Assembly (NCBI RefSeq): GCF_949628265.1
Contig: NC_088787.1
Span: forward strand, 11,522,501 to 11,586,500
DNA from: Cloeon dipterum
Lineage: Eukaryota; Arthropoda; Insecta; Ephemeroptera; Baetidae
Length of the DNA stretch: 64,000 nt
Direction of reading: 5' to 3'
The notes under the pieces: model-generated
Told to the model about the DNA's origin: nothing
The model's input: the letters and a program-made list of their open reading frames with translations, nothing else
The model's database searches: none
Position numbers and translations under genes: made by a program
Shown here: positions 1 through 13,070 of the stretch, piece after piece
Layout of the letters: the number at the start of each line of letters is the position of its first letter
Numbering within the stretch: position 1 is the first letter of the stretch

Positions 1-2284
1 GGATAAACAAAACTTCAATTCCGACTTGAGCCGTTTTCCTTGGGTTTCGTGTCACACACACACACACACCTGCCTGCGATTGTCTCGCTCGTTCGAAAAA
101 TATTCATATAATAATAATAATAATGGCGAGTACGTGCCAAGGGTGCATATAATGACATTCCGAAATGATAATGCCTGTCGACTCTGCGCTCGAAGGATGA
201 GCTCTTTTTACTTGTTTGCGTCGCGGCCAAGGATTTCCGAATGAATAACCAGTCGTAATCTGATATCAGCAATCAAAGCGGGAATTAAAATAGGATTTAG
301 ACGTACGTCATATTATGTTTATTAGTTTGTTAATAAATAAAAATATTGCTACGTAAATAAAAAAAGAGTAAGTACACATTAAAGCAAGTAGTTTTTGTAA
401 ACAAAAATAAAATGAAATTTATTTTTAAAAATCATGTTATATAAACAAATTTTATAAGATTATATACGGATTAAAATTTTAATTTTACTAGAGATTCTTT
501 ATAAATTGTTTATTAAATTTGTAAAATTCAAGCTATAACAATTAATCAAATTGTTACATTAAATTTATTTTCTTAATTTTTTTTAAACAACTGCCGCATG
601 AATTTTCCAGGAAATGGAATAAAATATTAAAAATTTGTGAATACTTGATTCTTTTGGTTTCCTGAGTGTGTAGGATAAATTAGATAAGAAATTAATTATA
701 TTTTGTCCAATGGACTCAACCAAATTTAAATTACGATTAAATTGAACACAATTTAAAAAAACTCGTTCACAACGTTGACAAACAAAGAAATTGTTCAAAA
801 GAAGAAATCCCTAGAAAATCCGATAATAACCAGACATATAATAACGTAAAATCTATTAATTAATAAAATTAGTGTTGAGCACTCATTTGCCTCTATTAAT
901 TTATCATTATTAATTTCCCTTCAATAAAGAAACGATGCCAGCCTGATTCGCCTGGAAATCAAACTATCCAGGCCAAAATTAATACTCGATCTCGAAATTA
1001 CAACCGCCTATAATAAAGCTGCTGCACCCGTTAAATGCACGCGCTGCTTTTGATTTCACCGCGCGGCGCTTCGGTGCAATTACGACCAAACTAGACCGAA
1101 AAAGCAAAAACAAGAGGCTGCATAATAAATGGTTTCTAATGAATGCGTGGCCTGCTTCATGCCAATGATTGATTGCACGCTCGGCTGGGCGCAAAAAAGA
1201 CGAGAAATGAGAATGTCCGCGAGCCATCGGGTGACCCTGTTTAATTGTTGCAGCCGGGTGACGTCATCACCTTTGTCAGCACGACTCGGCAGAAAGGCGT
1301 CTGTCGGAAAATCGGCTAATTCGCATTTAAACCTTGCTGCCGGTGGCTTTTTTGCATCAACTCGTGGACACAATGAAAGCAATTGTGCCGCTTCTGTCGC
1401 AAGGGAAAAGCCGATGAAAGTTTCGGCAATTAGCCTTTTGCTTAATGGACATCAGCTGTCGACAGGTGACATTTTTGTGGTTGCTAACATGCGCAAATAA
1501 TTTAATTTTTATGTTTAATTGCAACTTTCTGTCATTCGCAGAAACCAGCGGAGAGTTAATCAGATTTCTCTTCATTTTTTGCGTTTGAATTAAAAGCTCG
1601 CTGAAATGAAAGAATTTGGCGAATTCCATCCCTTTGAAAATGTCTGATGTTGAAGAAGAAATTAATACGAATGATTTTCAAATGCAGGTTGATGATTCGG
1701 ATTTTTCTTTTAAGGACTTTGAATTTTAGAAAATCAATAACTGATTTTTTCTGGCCTTCGAATCGTCACTGGATAATTTAATGAGCATTGTGCACAAATA
1801 AAAACGTAAAAACAATCGAAATTAGTGAATATTTGAGGCGAATTGCAAGATTTTGAATAATTAAAGCAAATTTGCCTTAATTCTAAATTTCCTGGTAAAC
1901 GTTCAGCCTAAAAATATTATATTGTTTTCCAGCGTTGAAATTGTCCCTAAAATTTGTTAAACACTTTGATTATTTTTGTTGTTTTTGCAACTTCGTCGTA
2001 TTTTTTTATTTTAGTAATAGCGTATTTTAAAAATTGTAATTCCATCTTATAAAAATAAAAATTTGTTTTAATTACCGGTCTAGTTTTTATTCCATAAATA
2101 ATTCCTTAGCGGTTAAAATTTGAATTTTATCATCCACGCACATCACTCTTGATTAGGTATTAAAGTAAAAAAATCCGGAAGCCCCTCAAATTTGTTTCTT
2201 AGAGCAACAAACTAGACGTGTTTCATGGAGCACGTTTCTCCTCCAAAGTGACTCACTCATTCGGATAAACAAAACAAAAGTCGG

Positions 2285-2590
2285 CTGATTGGGCCATTTT
2301 TACGAGCGTGTGCGGCTAGTTGGCCTGTTGCGGGGCCGCGGCGCGCGCGAGAGCTGTCAGCGGAGAAAAGCGATCGAGCCAGCTAGACGGGAATCGGATG
2401 AGAAAAGCAGCAGCAGCATCCTTTACAGTTATCTCACTGAGACTGCGGTTGTTTGTTTTGCGTGAAAAAGGCCGAGAGAATGAAAGAGCGCGCCGCTGCC
2501 TGCCACTGGTGTGCGCGAATGCAAAAAAGAGACTGCCCCGTTGACTTTTGAGCCATGAATCGGTCGCCGCCGCCGCCGCCGCGCGGCCCT
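2285..2590. promoter_or_regulatory. CpG-rich island, possible promoter or 5' exon
   Basis: A short stretch has dense CpG and GC runs (around 2330-2352 and 2568-2590) inside AT-rich DNA. An inverted CCAAT motif lies at its left edge near 2287. No reading frame with recognisable protein content is present. A transcription start or 5' UTR is possible but unproven. Confidence 0.25.
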
Positions 2591-4205
2591 AACTGTGCAC
2601 AATTTCCATCTTTTCGTCTTTGTGGCGAAAAGAATGAGCCAAAACCGGAGATCTGGTGTGACCCCGTTCCCAGATTATCTTTCTCTCTCTCTCGCCACGG
2701 CAGTCTTGACAAAAGAAAACGTTTTTCCTATTTTCATTCATATTAAGAACGCTTGTTATCTGTTTCAACAGGAAACTCTGGAATGAATACGACACGGAGT
2801 GAGCACAAATTAAAACTCGAATTAGCTCGTTTTCCGCTTTAATGGAATTAATTGTTTTTACTTTTGGGCAAATGTGTGACTAAAATACAAAAGTAAAAAG
2901 GCAAAGCCAATTTGAAACTATTGTAGATTTCTTCATTTTTTAATTTAAGAATCTGTCTGTTATGGGAAATAGATGACAATAAATTAATTGGAATGAAACT
3001 AGCTAGAGTAGGATTTTGTATAACAAAAAAAAAATAAAAAATTCATCTCATTTATTAAATGAAAATGAGATTTTTGTTAAGGAAAATGAATCATTTCCAA
3101 AGACGAATTTATCTATTTAAAAGAATCTATAAACACTTAGATTGAACTTAAATTGCCGGGATTCCGAAGCTTTCATTGTACGGTGTTTATTTAAAAATAA
3201 AAATATGCACCATTTGCTGCTGAGGTTTTTTATTTGATGTTGATTGAAATAACGCACAAAATAAAATACTTTGCTTACATAGTACATAAATAATAAAATA
3301 TTTAATAAAAAGTTTCCTGTAGTTAAAGAAAGGAAAAATTAGAAGCAAAAATTTATAATTTAAATTTTAATTAAAATTAATTTTAAGTTTACGACAGAAA
3401 CGTTTTTCCTTCTAATTTAAATTATTCTGGCAAACCGACGTCTGAATGACACATTTTGAGATTAAATCCAGGAAGCGTCTCAAGATGAATTTCTCAATTT
3501 GAACATGCTTAGCGCGACCCGATTACCTTTTTCCCCGCGAGATAGTTTCACGTGTGATACTGCCAAATAAATGCATGTTACAAAGAGGACTGAAGCATGG
3601 GAAGGGAACAGACAAGATGACAGCCGCGATAACAATCTTAATTGTAAATTTCACTCGCCGCGTGTACGTACATTTGGTGTTGTCCTTTCTCAAACGCGCG
3701 TGTGCGAATTAATTTTCTTATTTCTTTCTTTCTCCGAACGCACAAAAGACGACAATTAAACTGGCTTCATATATATATTTGTTTAATTTAATTATCCAGC
3801 TACTCATTTGAATAGCCACGCGGTGAAAACTCGAAAGCGATCGAACCCGCCGGCGAAATGCGCGTGCGGCTGCGAAAAGAAAGCAAGCTCTTCGTATTTT
3901 TATTGATCTCTCGAGCACAGCACCGATTGTTTTGCCCAAAAATAAAAGCAGTCGTTTGATTGTTTGTTTTTGTTGACAAAGAAAAAAATTTAAACTTTCT
4001 TCGCCGCTGAGAATTTGTGCAATAAAAGCAGCGATCGATTGTGAGAGGCACTGCCGGCGCCTTTTCTTTTCTAAATAAATTAATTTATTGCTGAAAATAC
4101 AAGTCACGATGATGGTAATTTAATTTTTACACTTCTCTCGATTATTTGTTTATTTAATGCTGCCTCTAAGAAACATTTTATAGACAGCAGAGGCTTTATA
4201 TACTG

Positions 4206-4450
4206 TAAATAAACTATAATTATCCCTAAGGAATCAGTTAAAGCCAAAATTAACCTACGGTAGAGCAGTAAGTTTTTAGAAAAGTGACTGCAAAGTTAGT
4301 AAAACCAATTTAACTGGTGAGAACTGTCTCCCTACTTGAAATCTAGTTTTATTTCACGAAAAAGAGTTAACCCGTTTGATAGAGATAAATCTTCCAAGAA
4401 AATATGGACAAACGCTGTAAAATTTGGAGCAAATTGTCAAAGCGCAAAAT
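4206..4450 (+). repeat. dispersed repeat, copy 1
   Basis: This segment matches 61770-62040 in the same orientation. Both run through a CCCTAAGGA(A/T)TCAGTTAAAGCC stretch, then a CTGTCTCC(C/T)TACTTGAAATC stretch, then CAAGAAAATAT. Reverse-orientation relatives lie at 25500-25790 and 28080-28235, with a shorter one near 25210-25300. The element is at least 250 bp. No terminal repeats or intact coding frame could be defined. Confidence 0.6.
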
Positions 4451-7400
4451 TGTGAAACTAGCAATTATTCAACCAACGGCTTAATTTAAGCCAAAAATTC
4501 TAGCAATTTAAATTGTTGCATTTGTATAGCAATCCGCTTGAAAAGCCAGTTCACATTTCCTTTCAGAAAATAATTATTTATTGCCGTATAATTACTGCAA
4601 AGCGGCTAACAATCTCTTTTATGCACTCCATTCAAGCGTATCGGTTTGTGTGATTTACACGCCATGTTGCATTTTCTGCACTGTCCCACAGGTGAACGGC
4701 TGCAGCATAAATCTCCAGGGAAAATGAGAGATTTTATTGCGAATTTTCAGCTCATCTCTTGACAGAAAGATCCGATTTCATACTTCACAGGCCGCAGGTC
4801 AATCCGGGATTAACACTCAGTCTATTTACGGCGCTTCATATCTTGTTTGACGTTTTTTGCGCCGCCATTCGTTGAAATTAATTACTGCCGGCTGCTGCTG
4901 CCGTAGGAAAAGCAATCAACGTCAATTCCAGCAGCAGCCGCGAGTGCAGTGAACCGTTTCTTTTTAGATACACACACACACACGTATTTTATCGATTTTA
5001 GAAGCTGTTATTGCCGCAGTTGGAGAACCGGGCGTTCAAATCTCTCTATACCCGCGTCGAGACGGCCTTTTTTAATACGGGCGCGGGCGTACCGGGGAAA
5101 GAGTGTTTTGCTGATCGATTATAGGAAGAACCGCAATCCTGGCAAAAAGTGCGAGGGACGTGTGCTTAATGGAGCGAGAACTAATGAACTGCTGGTTGTA
5201 ATTTTTTATCTTAACATTTTTTTTAGACAGTGATATTTAAATGTCATTGTATTTCATATTTTTCTATATTTTATGTATGTTTCAATTGTTGACTTTTTTA
5301 ATTTCCAATTTTTTTATTGTTTCAGCTCGTCAGTAAAATTAAATGTACTTTATTCTCAAATAACTTTTAATCATAAAATTTTAGAAACCATATCCAGAAT
5401 TCAAACTAGGAAAATAAAAAGTCAAGCAGCTAGTGTAATATTTAAATGTGACTCCACATCCCACATGAATTTTAAATTTGCTAAACGATATAAATTGTTT
5501 AAACACTCCTTTCCCTACACGAAGAGCCGCTATTTCTATCTATCAACAATCATGTCACTCTCTTCAATTATATTCAATTATAAAATAATGCTGAGATGTT
5601 TTGAAGGCTGAATCAGGTCAAGTGATGCTCTCCAGCAGATAAATCGTTTTATCATATATACATTCGTTCTAGCTCGCTCGCTCGCTCGCCAGAATTTTAG
5701 AGGAAATAACAGTGCCAGTCGCGCGCGTCTTTGTTTCTCGGCTCGAGGCATTCATTAAGAAAATCGCATCAAGAGGAACGACAATAAAGCTTTACGGCTT
5801 ATTTTAGAACGCGAGAAGCCTGGATGTGAGCCGCCGGATGATACTTTCTGAGCTAAATTAAATGTCTTCCGAAAATTTAATTTTTGGAGACGAGACTTGG
5901 ACTTAATTCTTCTCGGAAATGGTTAATGGGGTTGTAAAAAAAACAAGAGGAGAGGTTTATGGTGAACGAGATCATGACTTGACAATGAATATTCCAAGGT
6001 TCAGAGGTGTACTACAGTAATAGCCTGCGTGAGAAAATAAGGTTTTTATTTGAACCATCGATCAGCCAAGAGAAATTGACCTGATATTAATTTAAAAGCC
6101 TAATGCTGCAGCGGAAATTTTAAAAAATGTTGTCGAGAAAAATAATTTAAAGAATAAAAAAGTTCTTTTGCTATTTCAATAAAAACCCAAATCACAAATT
6201 TCACAAACGGAGAGATGTTAAAAATTTCCATTAATCTGCTTTTATTTAAATCATGATTGTAATTAATTTTAGATAGTTTTTGGTCATTCCGGCTCAATTG
6301 CAGCTGAAATACAACCCTCTGGTCTCCACCATCATGTTTTACTTTACCTTTAATTTGAATCCAAAATTATTTCAACTTTAAAAAAAATAATCTTAAACTT
6401 AATTTCCAGCTCTTAAAGTAGACCAAAAAAATTAAGAGCTTAATCGTTTTCTCACTCTCTCTCTCTAGAAGAAGTGCTCTGTGAAAGGTCAAGTTCTCTT
6501 TGCCATATGCACTTAAGATTTCAGTGGTGTTGCGAGTTGAGATCCGAGATCCTTAACTAAGATGGCAAAGAACAAAAGCTCTCGGTGGCGTGAAGCGACA
6601 AAGCCGGTGCGAAAAATAACTGCAAAAAGCGGGCGTTCACGACATTAAAGGTAGAGAGCGAGTTTCACGCACGCACGGAAAGTGTCTTCTCGCCGCCCAC
6701 GCGACAGTCGCTGTCGTCCCACACTTTTCAAGCTCGTTAAACCGGGGCTCTTTTGTTCTTTTGGAAGTGGCGCCGAGCGCGAAAAGCAGCAGACTCATCG
6801 ATAAGTCCGGCAATTAGGATTTTGTGCTGACTCGGCGCTTCGCCTCGCACGCGTGTGCCGCCATTTACGGAGACGAGAATCCTGGCTAATGAAGATAAAA
6901 CACACTCGAGAGCTAATTTACCGCTAGAGTACGTGCACGACGAATATACTCACAAATATATTTACGCTCAGCTTAATTGAGAGTGTGTGTGAAAAGGGCG
7001 AAGGGCAACACTGAAGCCTAAAAACGCTTCGACTGTTCTCGAAGAGGAATGATCGACGATCCTGGAATTTGCGCGTTTAGGATTAATTTCGTGACTTTCG
7101 TGTTTTTGCAATTAATACATTATGTTATATACACGAAATTTGTTGCGTGTATGCGCTTTGGTTTCCACGGTTTGTAAATAAATTTCTCAAATCTAAACAG
7201 TGTTAAATGAACTGACAGCAATTCTTTATTTTTCATTTAAAAATAGTTCAACAGATTGTTATGCAAAATAATTTGTTCCTTAAGAATGTTAAAGTATTAG
7301 CAGAGGATTTTTTTAATATTATCAATTAGGTAGGATCGAATTTAAGTCGAGTTTGAACGGCAGACAAATTGGTTAAACAAAAAAGTCAGTTTTTCCTGCC

Positions 7401-9811
7401 GATTGCCAAATATATTTATTATTTTGTGGGACTAGAATATATGAAACTTGAGTTAACACAACATTTTCGCCAATTGTTTTGCATGACTTCACATAAACTA
7501 CGAGATTTTTAGTCGCTATAGAACCCTTTAGAGGACCCAAAATAAATACAGGGTTCAGAAATACTTTTATATTCATGGTATTTAAGTCTTGATTTTTCCA
7601 GAGCATAAATAATGATGCCGTGGGTAAAAAATCAAGAGATATACTTTTTTGCGCTTAATTTAGCTGGCTTTTAGTAAAAAATTATTTATTAAATTGACTT
7701 CAATTGGCTAAGAATCTGTATTTTTTGATTTTAATACACATGAAAAAAATTGAAAGAATTAGTATGCTTTGATTCGATTTCTTTAATTTTCTTACTCCTC
7801 AAACTACTCCTCGTCCACACCTCCTTTGAAGCATTTAAAAATGAAGGGACCAAATTATTTGAACCAAACGAGGCTAATTGCTGGCAGCTGTGGTGCTGTA
7901 ATAAATCGATTATTCTGGTCAATTGCTCAATTACATGCAAATATCGGCCGCATATTGCAAGCAGCGATGTAATTTTCCCAACTTATCCATCGAGGGAAAA
8001 TTAATTCAACTAACATCATCATTATGACAGTGCACTTTGTTGTCTCCATATCAATGCACAAAAAATTCAAATTATTGAAGGGTGCAGCGGCAAATTTAAT
8101 TTAATAATTTTTGCGGAATACTCCAGCTGCTTGGGCATTATTTGAAATGCGTTTCACAAGAGTGAAAATTATGAAAAGTCAGTTATTTTTGCATCTTATA
8201 ACGGATCCATTTTTAGATTTGACAACTGGAAACTTCCTTAAATGTTCAAGAGAGAGTTAGCCAGCCAGCTTTTACTGCAATTTTTCGGCCAAACGACTTC
8301 CTGCCCGCAACGCTTATCTCGATCAGTCTCGCTCTTTATTTCCCGTTTCTCACCTGAAGCCCGAGATTTTGCTAACCCACGCCCGTTAAAGCGAATATTA
8401 AACGCTGCTCGGTAATAAAATTAAGCACAGCAAATTCGCGCTGCTGGTAGTGGTTTTAACAGCCTAATAAATAGCCGAAACTAGAGCTTTGGGCCGAATT
8501 TCCTGTCAGTGAATGTGCAAAATAAATTGCATGCGGCGGCGGATAATGAGACGTGCACCGAGACAGCTCAATAATTGCCTGAACAGTTAGCCGCACGTCT
8601 CGAGTACCGAGAGATGCGCCGCACTGCATCTCGACGCTGATGGAAAAATTATTATTACTGGATTTCCAGCGGCACTTGGTAAAGAGCAAACACTTACATA
8701 TTATTATAATAGAGTGCATATACAAAAATTAAAATACAACACGACTCAGCAGGGAGTCACGTGTAGACATAAAAAGCCTTCCACGCTCACGCTGTGTGAA
8801 TCATGCACCTTAGAAGGCACCTGGGCGCGTTTTAAATACTATTATTACTATCATTTTTTATTGTTTTCTATTCAAGACCACTGGTAAAAATGGTAGAATG
8901 GTTACAACAGAATGAAAAAAAATGGAAGAAAATTTATTTCAGACTTGCAATTAACGAATTTTCTCTTAAAAATTTTCAAACGGACGCCATTCTTCATCTC
9001 AATTCTGTGCAATGTAGATCCATTTCTACCTTTTTGAACTTTTTCTTGAATTTTTTTCACATTTATGAAAAATATTTTTACAATACAAATTTAAGTATTT
9101 CACTTGCTTGCCGTTTAAAATATTTGTAAATTTAAAATTATATATAAGTTTTTGCTGATATTTATGATAATAATAATATAATTAAATTTTAAACTTAATA
9201 AACATTTAATAAAATTTTATGTAATGATACATATGATATTAGAATTTTAATATAAATTTTATTTTACAAAACCAAAATAGTCAAATTAATCATATTATAT
9301 AATATTTCGTCAAGTAATTTACAGTCCTTAAAAGCTCTGTAGTTACTGTGACAGCTAGATATGGTGGTCTCTAGGGAGAGTAATCCTTCATTAACGTAGA
9401 AAAAAAAATTTACATGAAAATAAAAAAAGAGGACGTTGCTCAAGAAACGACTCTCAAAGACTTGAGTGAGTCATCAGATTTTTTTTCGTCATAAATATTC
9501 AACACGATTGAGACATTCATAAGGAGATATCAGAGGAATCGTCAACAGTATAATAATTAAAATTCAGTGCAGGGACAGAGAGAGTTAATTCTGGCTGCTA
9601 CTGCCGGAGAAAGAAAGAGCATTAAATTTTATTGTCCCTTGGATGGCGATTAGCCAATCAAAATGCAACGAGACCTCGCGAGCGCGAACAGAAGCCGCGC
9701 GTCCGTGAAAGAAGTCGATTGTCTTTTCGAAAAGAGGGGCGCTCGATCGGTCGGGGGGCTGAACACACTGTTCGTTTCATTGAAAATTAGCACGCAGTTT
9801 GCCCAGAATGC

Positions 9812-11035
9812 ATATCGTTGCGGTAGCGGCTAATGACTGTAACTACACTTGGTAGCGAGCGGCGAATGACTGGTAATTCAAATACCTCGGCGTTTTTTAC
9901 CTTTATTTACATCGATACCGATTTTACAGGAGAGACTTAAAACGAGTTTATTAAATTTGCGTTATGAGTTGGTAGAATCGATATCGATATTTAAAATCTG
10001 CATTATCGTGAAGCTATTTTCATACCGTCACACCATAAGAAATCTTCGTCTCACTAATTTATTTTATAGCCAAAACTTGACCCTGAAGGTGGTATTAAAC
10101 ATTTGAGTTTGATTACCAAGTGATTATGCTGCCTTAAGACATTGATTTGTGCAAATAATTAAAGATACAGTTATGCAATTTGATATTTATTATGGTTATT
10201 ATCGTAATTATGTGATAATTTGACAAATATTAGCAAAAATACATGCCATACACGCATACATAAAATTTGATTTTTGCCAACATTGTCATCGCTAAATCTC
10301 GGGTTCAAAGTGTCAGAAATGCAAAAACGGCACACCGTTCGACTCGTCTAGAGCTTAGAATAAGAGATTTAGGGATGACTATGTCGGCAAAGATCAAGTT
10401 AAACGTTATATTATGAGCGCGTGCATGCATTTTTGCTACCATTGCCACCGCCAAATCTTGGGTTCTAATTACAAAAAAATGTAAAAACTGCACACCGTTC
10501 GACTCATCTCAATTTCCTATAGATAGCCAATGCAATTTAGGGTAGTATTTTTTTAATTTAAGAGACTTGTTTTGTAGAGAAAAAGTGTCTGAAAGTGCAA
10601 AGCAACGCAATTTTTATCTTATCTGTAGTGCACAGGGTGGAAGGGGGATGAGGGTTGATCACCTTCCAAACCCTTCTGCTATCTAGGGAAGGTTTAGACG
10701 AGTTGAACGGTGTGCTGTTCTTGTAATTCTGATGTCTTAAACCCGAGATTTGGCGATGACAATGTCGGCGATTATTGAGTTTTGATTTCTGCGATTGCTG
10801 CATGTATTGTCATCGCATACACTAGATGGCATAAAAATCACGCTTCTAACCATCATAATGGTGTAAAATTTTGTCCTGGTGTAGATCATTGTAAAAAAAA
10901 ACAAAAGACGCACGAAACCGTGTTTGGTAACGAAGTGCAGTTAAAGGTAAAAAACGCCGAGGTATTTGAATTACCAGTCATTCGCCGCTCGCTACCAAGT
11001 GTAGTTACAGTCATTAGCCGCTACCGCAACGATAT
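9812..11035. mobile_element. foldback-like element with 94-bp perfect inverted ends
   Basis: Bases 9812-9905 are the exact reverse complement of 10942-11035. The interior contains a motif of about 70 bp (ending CACACCGTTC(G/A)ACTC) at 10283-10352 and 10441-10507, and again in reverse at 10690-10771. A weaker inverted match continues outside the arms (9717-9752 with 11050-11092). Inverted ends plus internal inverted copies are typical of non-autonomous foldback or MITE-like DNA elements. No transposase frame is visible; the 120-residue frame at 10782-11144 resembles nothing I know. Confidence 0.6.
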
Positions 11036-11508
11036 ACAATCTCTCGTCCGAATCGGAGAAGAAAAGTCGATCGAGCATTTTTTTTTCGAACAAACAATGA
11101 GTGAGCGCTTTCGACAGGCGAAATTTTTAATAAAGAAAGAATAAGAGAGTGGCGTGAAGCAGTTTCCTGGGATCAAAATCCTGATATGATTTAGACACGA
11201 CTACTTGTAAAAATACTGGAAAATTTGGAAAAATTTTCTGAGGAGTACAAATCAAAATTTCAGACGTTTTTTTGTGGAAAAAAAATTCCATGTTAGTGTA
11301 AATTTACTATTTGCTCATACGGTCAGGAATCGAAATTTAAAAATTGCGCAAGGAGATCAATTGAAGCATTGGTTTGTATTTCTATCCTGGCTAGTCCCAA
11401 GCCTCGTCAGCAAACTTGGCTATGAAAATACTCATAACTCACCGGGAACATTGGCACACGGACTAACAATATAATATTTTCTAAGGGGGCGAGCGTGGCT
11501 CATTAACA

Positions 11509-11520
11509 CCCCCCCCCCCC
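11509..11520 (+). repeat. poly-C run (12 bases)
   Basis: A homopolymer run directly before the first copy of the 390-bp direct repeat. Confidence 0.9.
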
Positions 11521-11524
11521 TACC

Positions 11525-11905
11525 AACTGACTCTGCTTTTATCTTATTTGCAGCAATTTATTAAAAAATTAAAATTTCCTTTCAATAAATTTCGTTAAAG
11601 AGCTATGCTAAATATTCATCGGGTACTATATTAAAAATTAAAGTTGACAAAATATTAGTTTTTATTGTGCTACATATAGCTTTCCGGTCCCGTTTTTTAG
11701 GTTATATTGCGTTAGTTGATCAAACAATCAAGTCAAACTACCGGTTACCAGCAGTGCAAAACTTCTACTATTGTTTCTAAAATGCAACCACGGAAAATTC
11801 CAAAGCAAAAATAGATTTAATCAAAATTAACAAACGGCACGATTCCACGCGAAGCAAGGCAAAAAAAAATTGCAATTTCACGGCGTTCCTTTGAACTGGA
11901 ACAAT
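11525..11905 (+). repeat. direct repeat of about 390 bp, copy 1
   Basis: This copy matches 12170-12562 almost throughout. Both contain TTTCGTTAAAGAG near the start, then AAAGTTGACAAAATATTAGTTTT, CTTTCCGGTCCCGTTTTTTAGG, and GGCGTTCCTTTGAACTGGAAC at the end. Small indels separate the copies. No coding frame is shared. It may be a local tandem duplication or two insertions of one element. Confidence 0.8.
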
Positions 11906-12169
11906 GTTTAATTTAAATATAAAAACACTATTATAATACTGTAAAACGGTTATCTAATTTAAAAATTGTATTGAAATAATTTAAACTCAAAAAATAAGTT
12001 TACGATTTATTATTTAAAACATTATAACAATAAATTTATATTTTAACTTAATATATATTTAAATTAAATTTTCGATATCTATAATTCGTGATTACTAAAA
12101 GTATCTCAAAATGTCTCAAGAAATTAATATAAATAAGTGGGTGCGCATTGTAATGAATAGATTCTAATA

Positions 12170-12562
12170 AGTGACTCTTTTTGTACGATTTTGTGCAGTT
12201 GCGATAATTTATTAATAATTTAAATTTCCTTTGAATAAATTTCGTTAAAGAGTCATGCGAAAAAATCGTGTTCTATAAACTTTTAAAATTAAAGTTGACA
12301 AAATATTAGTTTTGGTTGTGCTATAGCTTTCCGGTCCCGTTTTTTAGGTTATATTGTGTTAATTGTCGAAACAAGCAAGTCAAACTACCGGTTACTCAAG
12401 CCAACAGCCAGCAGTGCAAACCTTCTTCTATTGTTTCTAAAATGCAACCACGGAAAATTCCAAAGCAAAAATAGATTTAAACAAAATTAACAAACGGCAC
12501 GATTCCACGTGGAGCAAGGCAGAAAAATTGCAATTTCACGGCGTTCCTTTGAACTGGAACAT
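12170..12562 (+). repeat. direct repeat of about 390 bp, copy 2
   Basis: Second copy of the 11525-11905 repeat, with an insertion of about 13 bases near 12395-12410 (CTCAAGCCAACAG region) relative to copy 1. It runs straight into the CpG-rich segment that follows. Confidence 0.8.
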
Positions 12563-13070
12563 TAATTTGGAATGAAATGCTGAGCTATGAATGGAAGAAC
12601 TCTTTGTAATTGTTTTAACGAGCGGCCAGCCTGTTGCACAAACGGTCCATTGTGCGGTGAGCGCGATGCAGCGAGCAGATAAACCGTACGGCGTGCATGC
12701 ATGCGTGCGTTCGCGTGAAAATAAAAGTGTGTGTGCTGTGCTGTGCATCGCGCACACATCACGGCCAATATGTAAGCATAGATTCAAAGGATGCAAATTA
12801 GGTCCCGCCGCACGACCCAGTGACCGAGCAAGCGCTGAAATTCAGCCTCTCTCGCGTTTCGTACAAATAAAATACATATATATACAAAGTGAGTCCGCCT
12901 AGCGGTTTGCACCTGTAAGGAACGCGCGCGCGAGACGAGAGAAACAAAGCAAGCATCCGCCCTCGGGCACTGGGTCAAGCTGCGCGGAATACGTAATCGC
13001 CGCTGCCACCGCGCGGCTCTCTCGAAAAATATTTTTCGTCTATCCGAATAACCGGATTTGCCATGCATGT
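12563..13070. promoter_or_regulatory. CpG-rich segment, possible regulatory region
   Basis: About 500 bp of high CpG and GC content stands out from AT-rich flanks. It includes alternating purine-pyrimidine runs (GCATGCATGCGTGCG near 12694, GTGTGTGTGC near 12728) and a CGCGCGCG run near 12925. Frames on both strands are open for up to 103 codons but unlike known proteins. A promoter or conserved non-coding element is the best guess. Confidence 0.25.

Larger units (their letters stand above)
1..9716. other. long non-coding stretch, no gene recognised
   Basis: No exon with both splice sites and a recognisable protein was found on either strand. The sequence alternates between very AT-rich DNA and islands with higher GC and CpG (about 1000-1480, 2280-2790, 3540-4060, 4620-5170, 6460-7060, 8250-8830, 9570-9716). 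Open frames there are short and unlike known families. Simple repeats include CA at 53-70, ATA at 108-125, CA at 4970-4983, CTCG at 5672-5690 and CT at 6453-6468. By position it could be intron or upstream regulatory DNA of the plus-strand gene ending at 23867, but nothing in the sequence proves this. Confidence 0.6.

Noticed and set aside
5001..5050. tRNA-like B-box resemblance (GGGCGTTCAAATCTC)
   Set aside because: No cloverleaf could be formed around it; no tRNA or rRNA gene was recognised anywhere in the window.
10782..11144. 120-codon frame running through the right arm of the foldback-like element
   Set aside because: No transposase or other motif; it overlaps the inverted end and looks like chance.
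12591..13068. Overlapping frames on both strands in the CpG-rich segment
   Set aside because: Composition effect; no conserved motifs and no splice structure.
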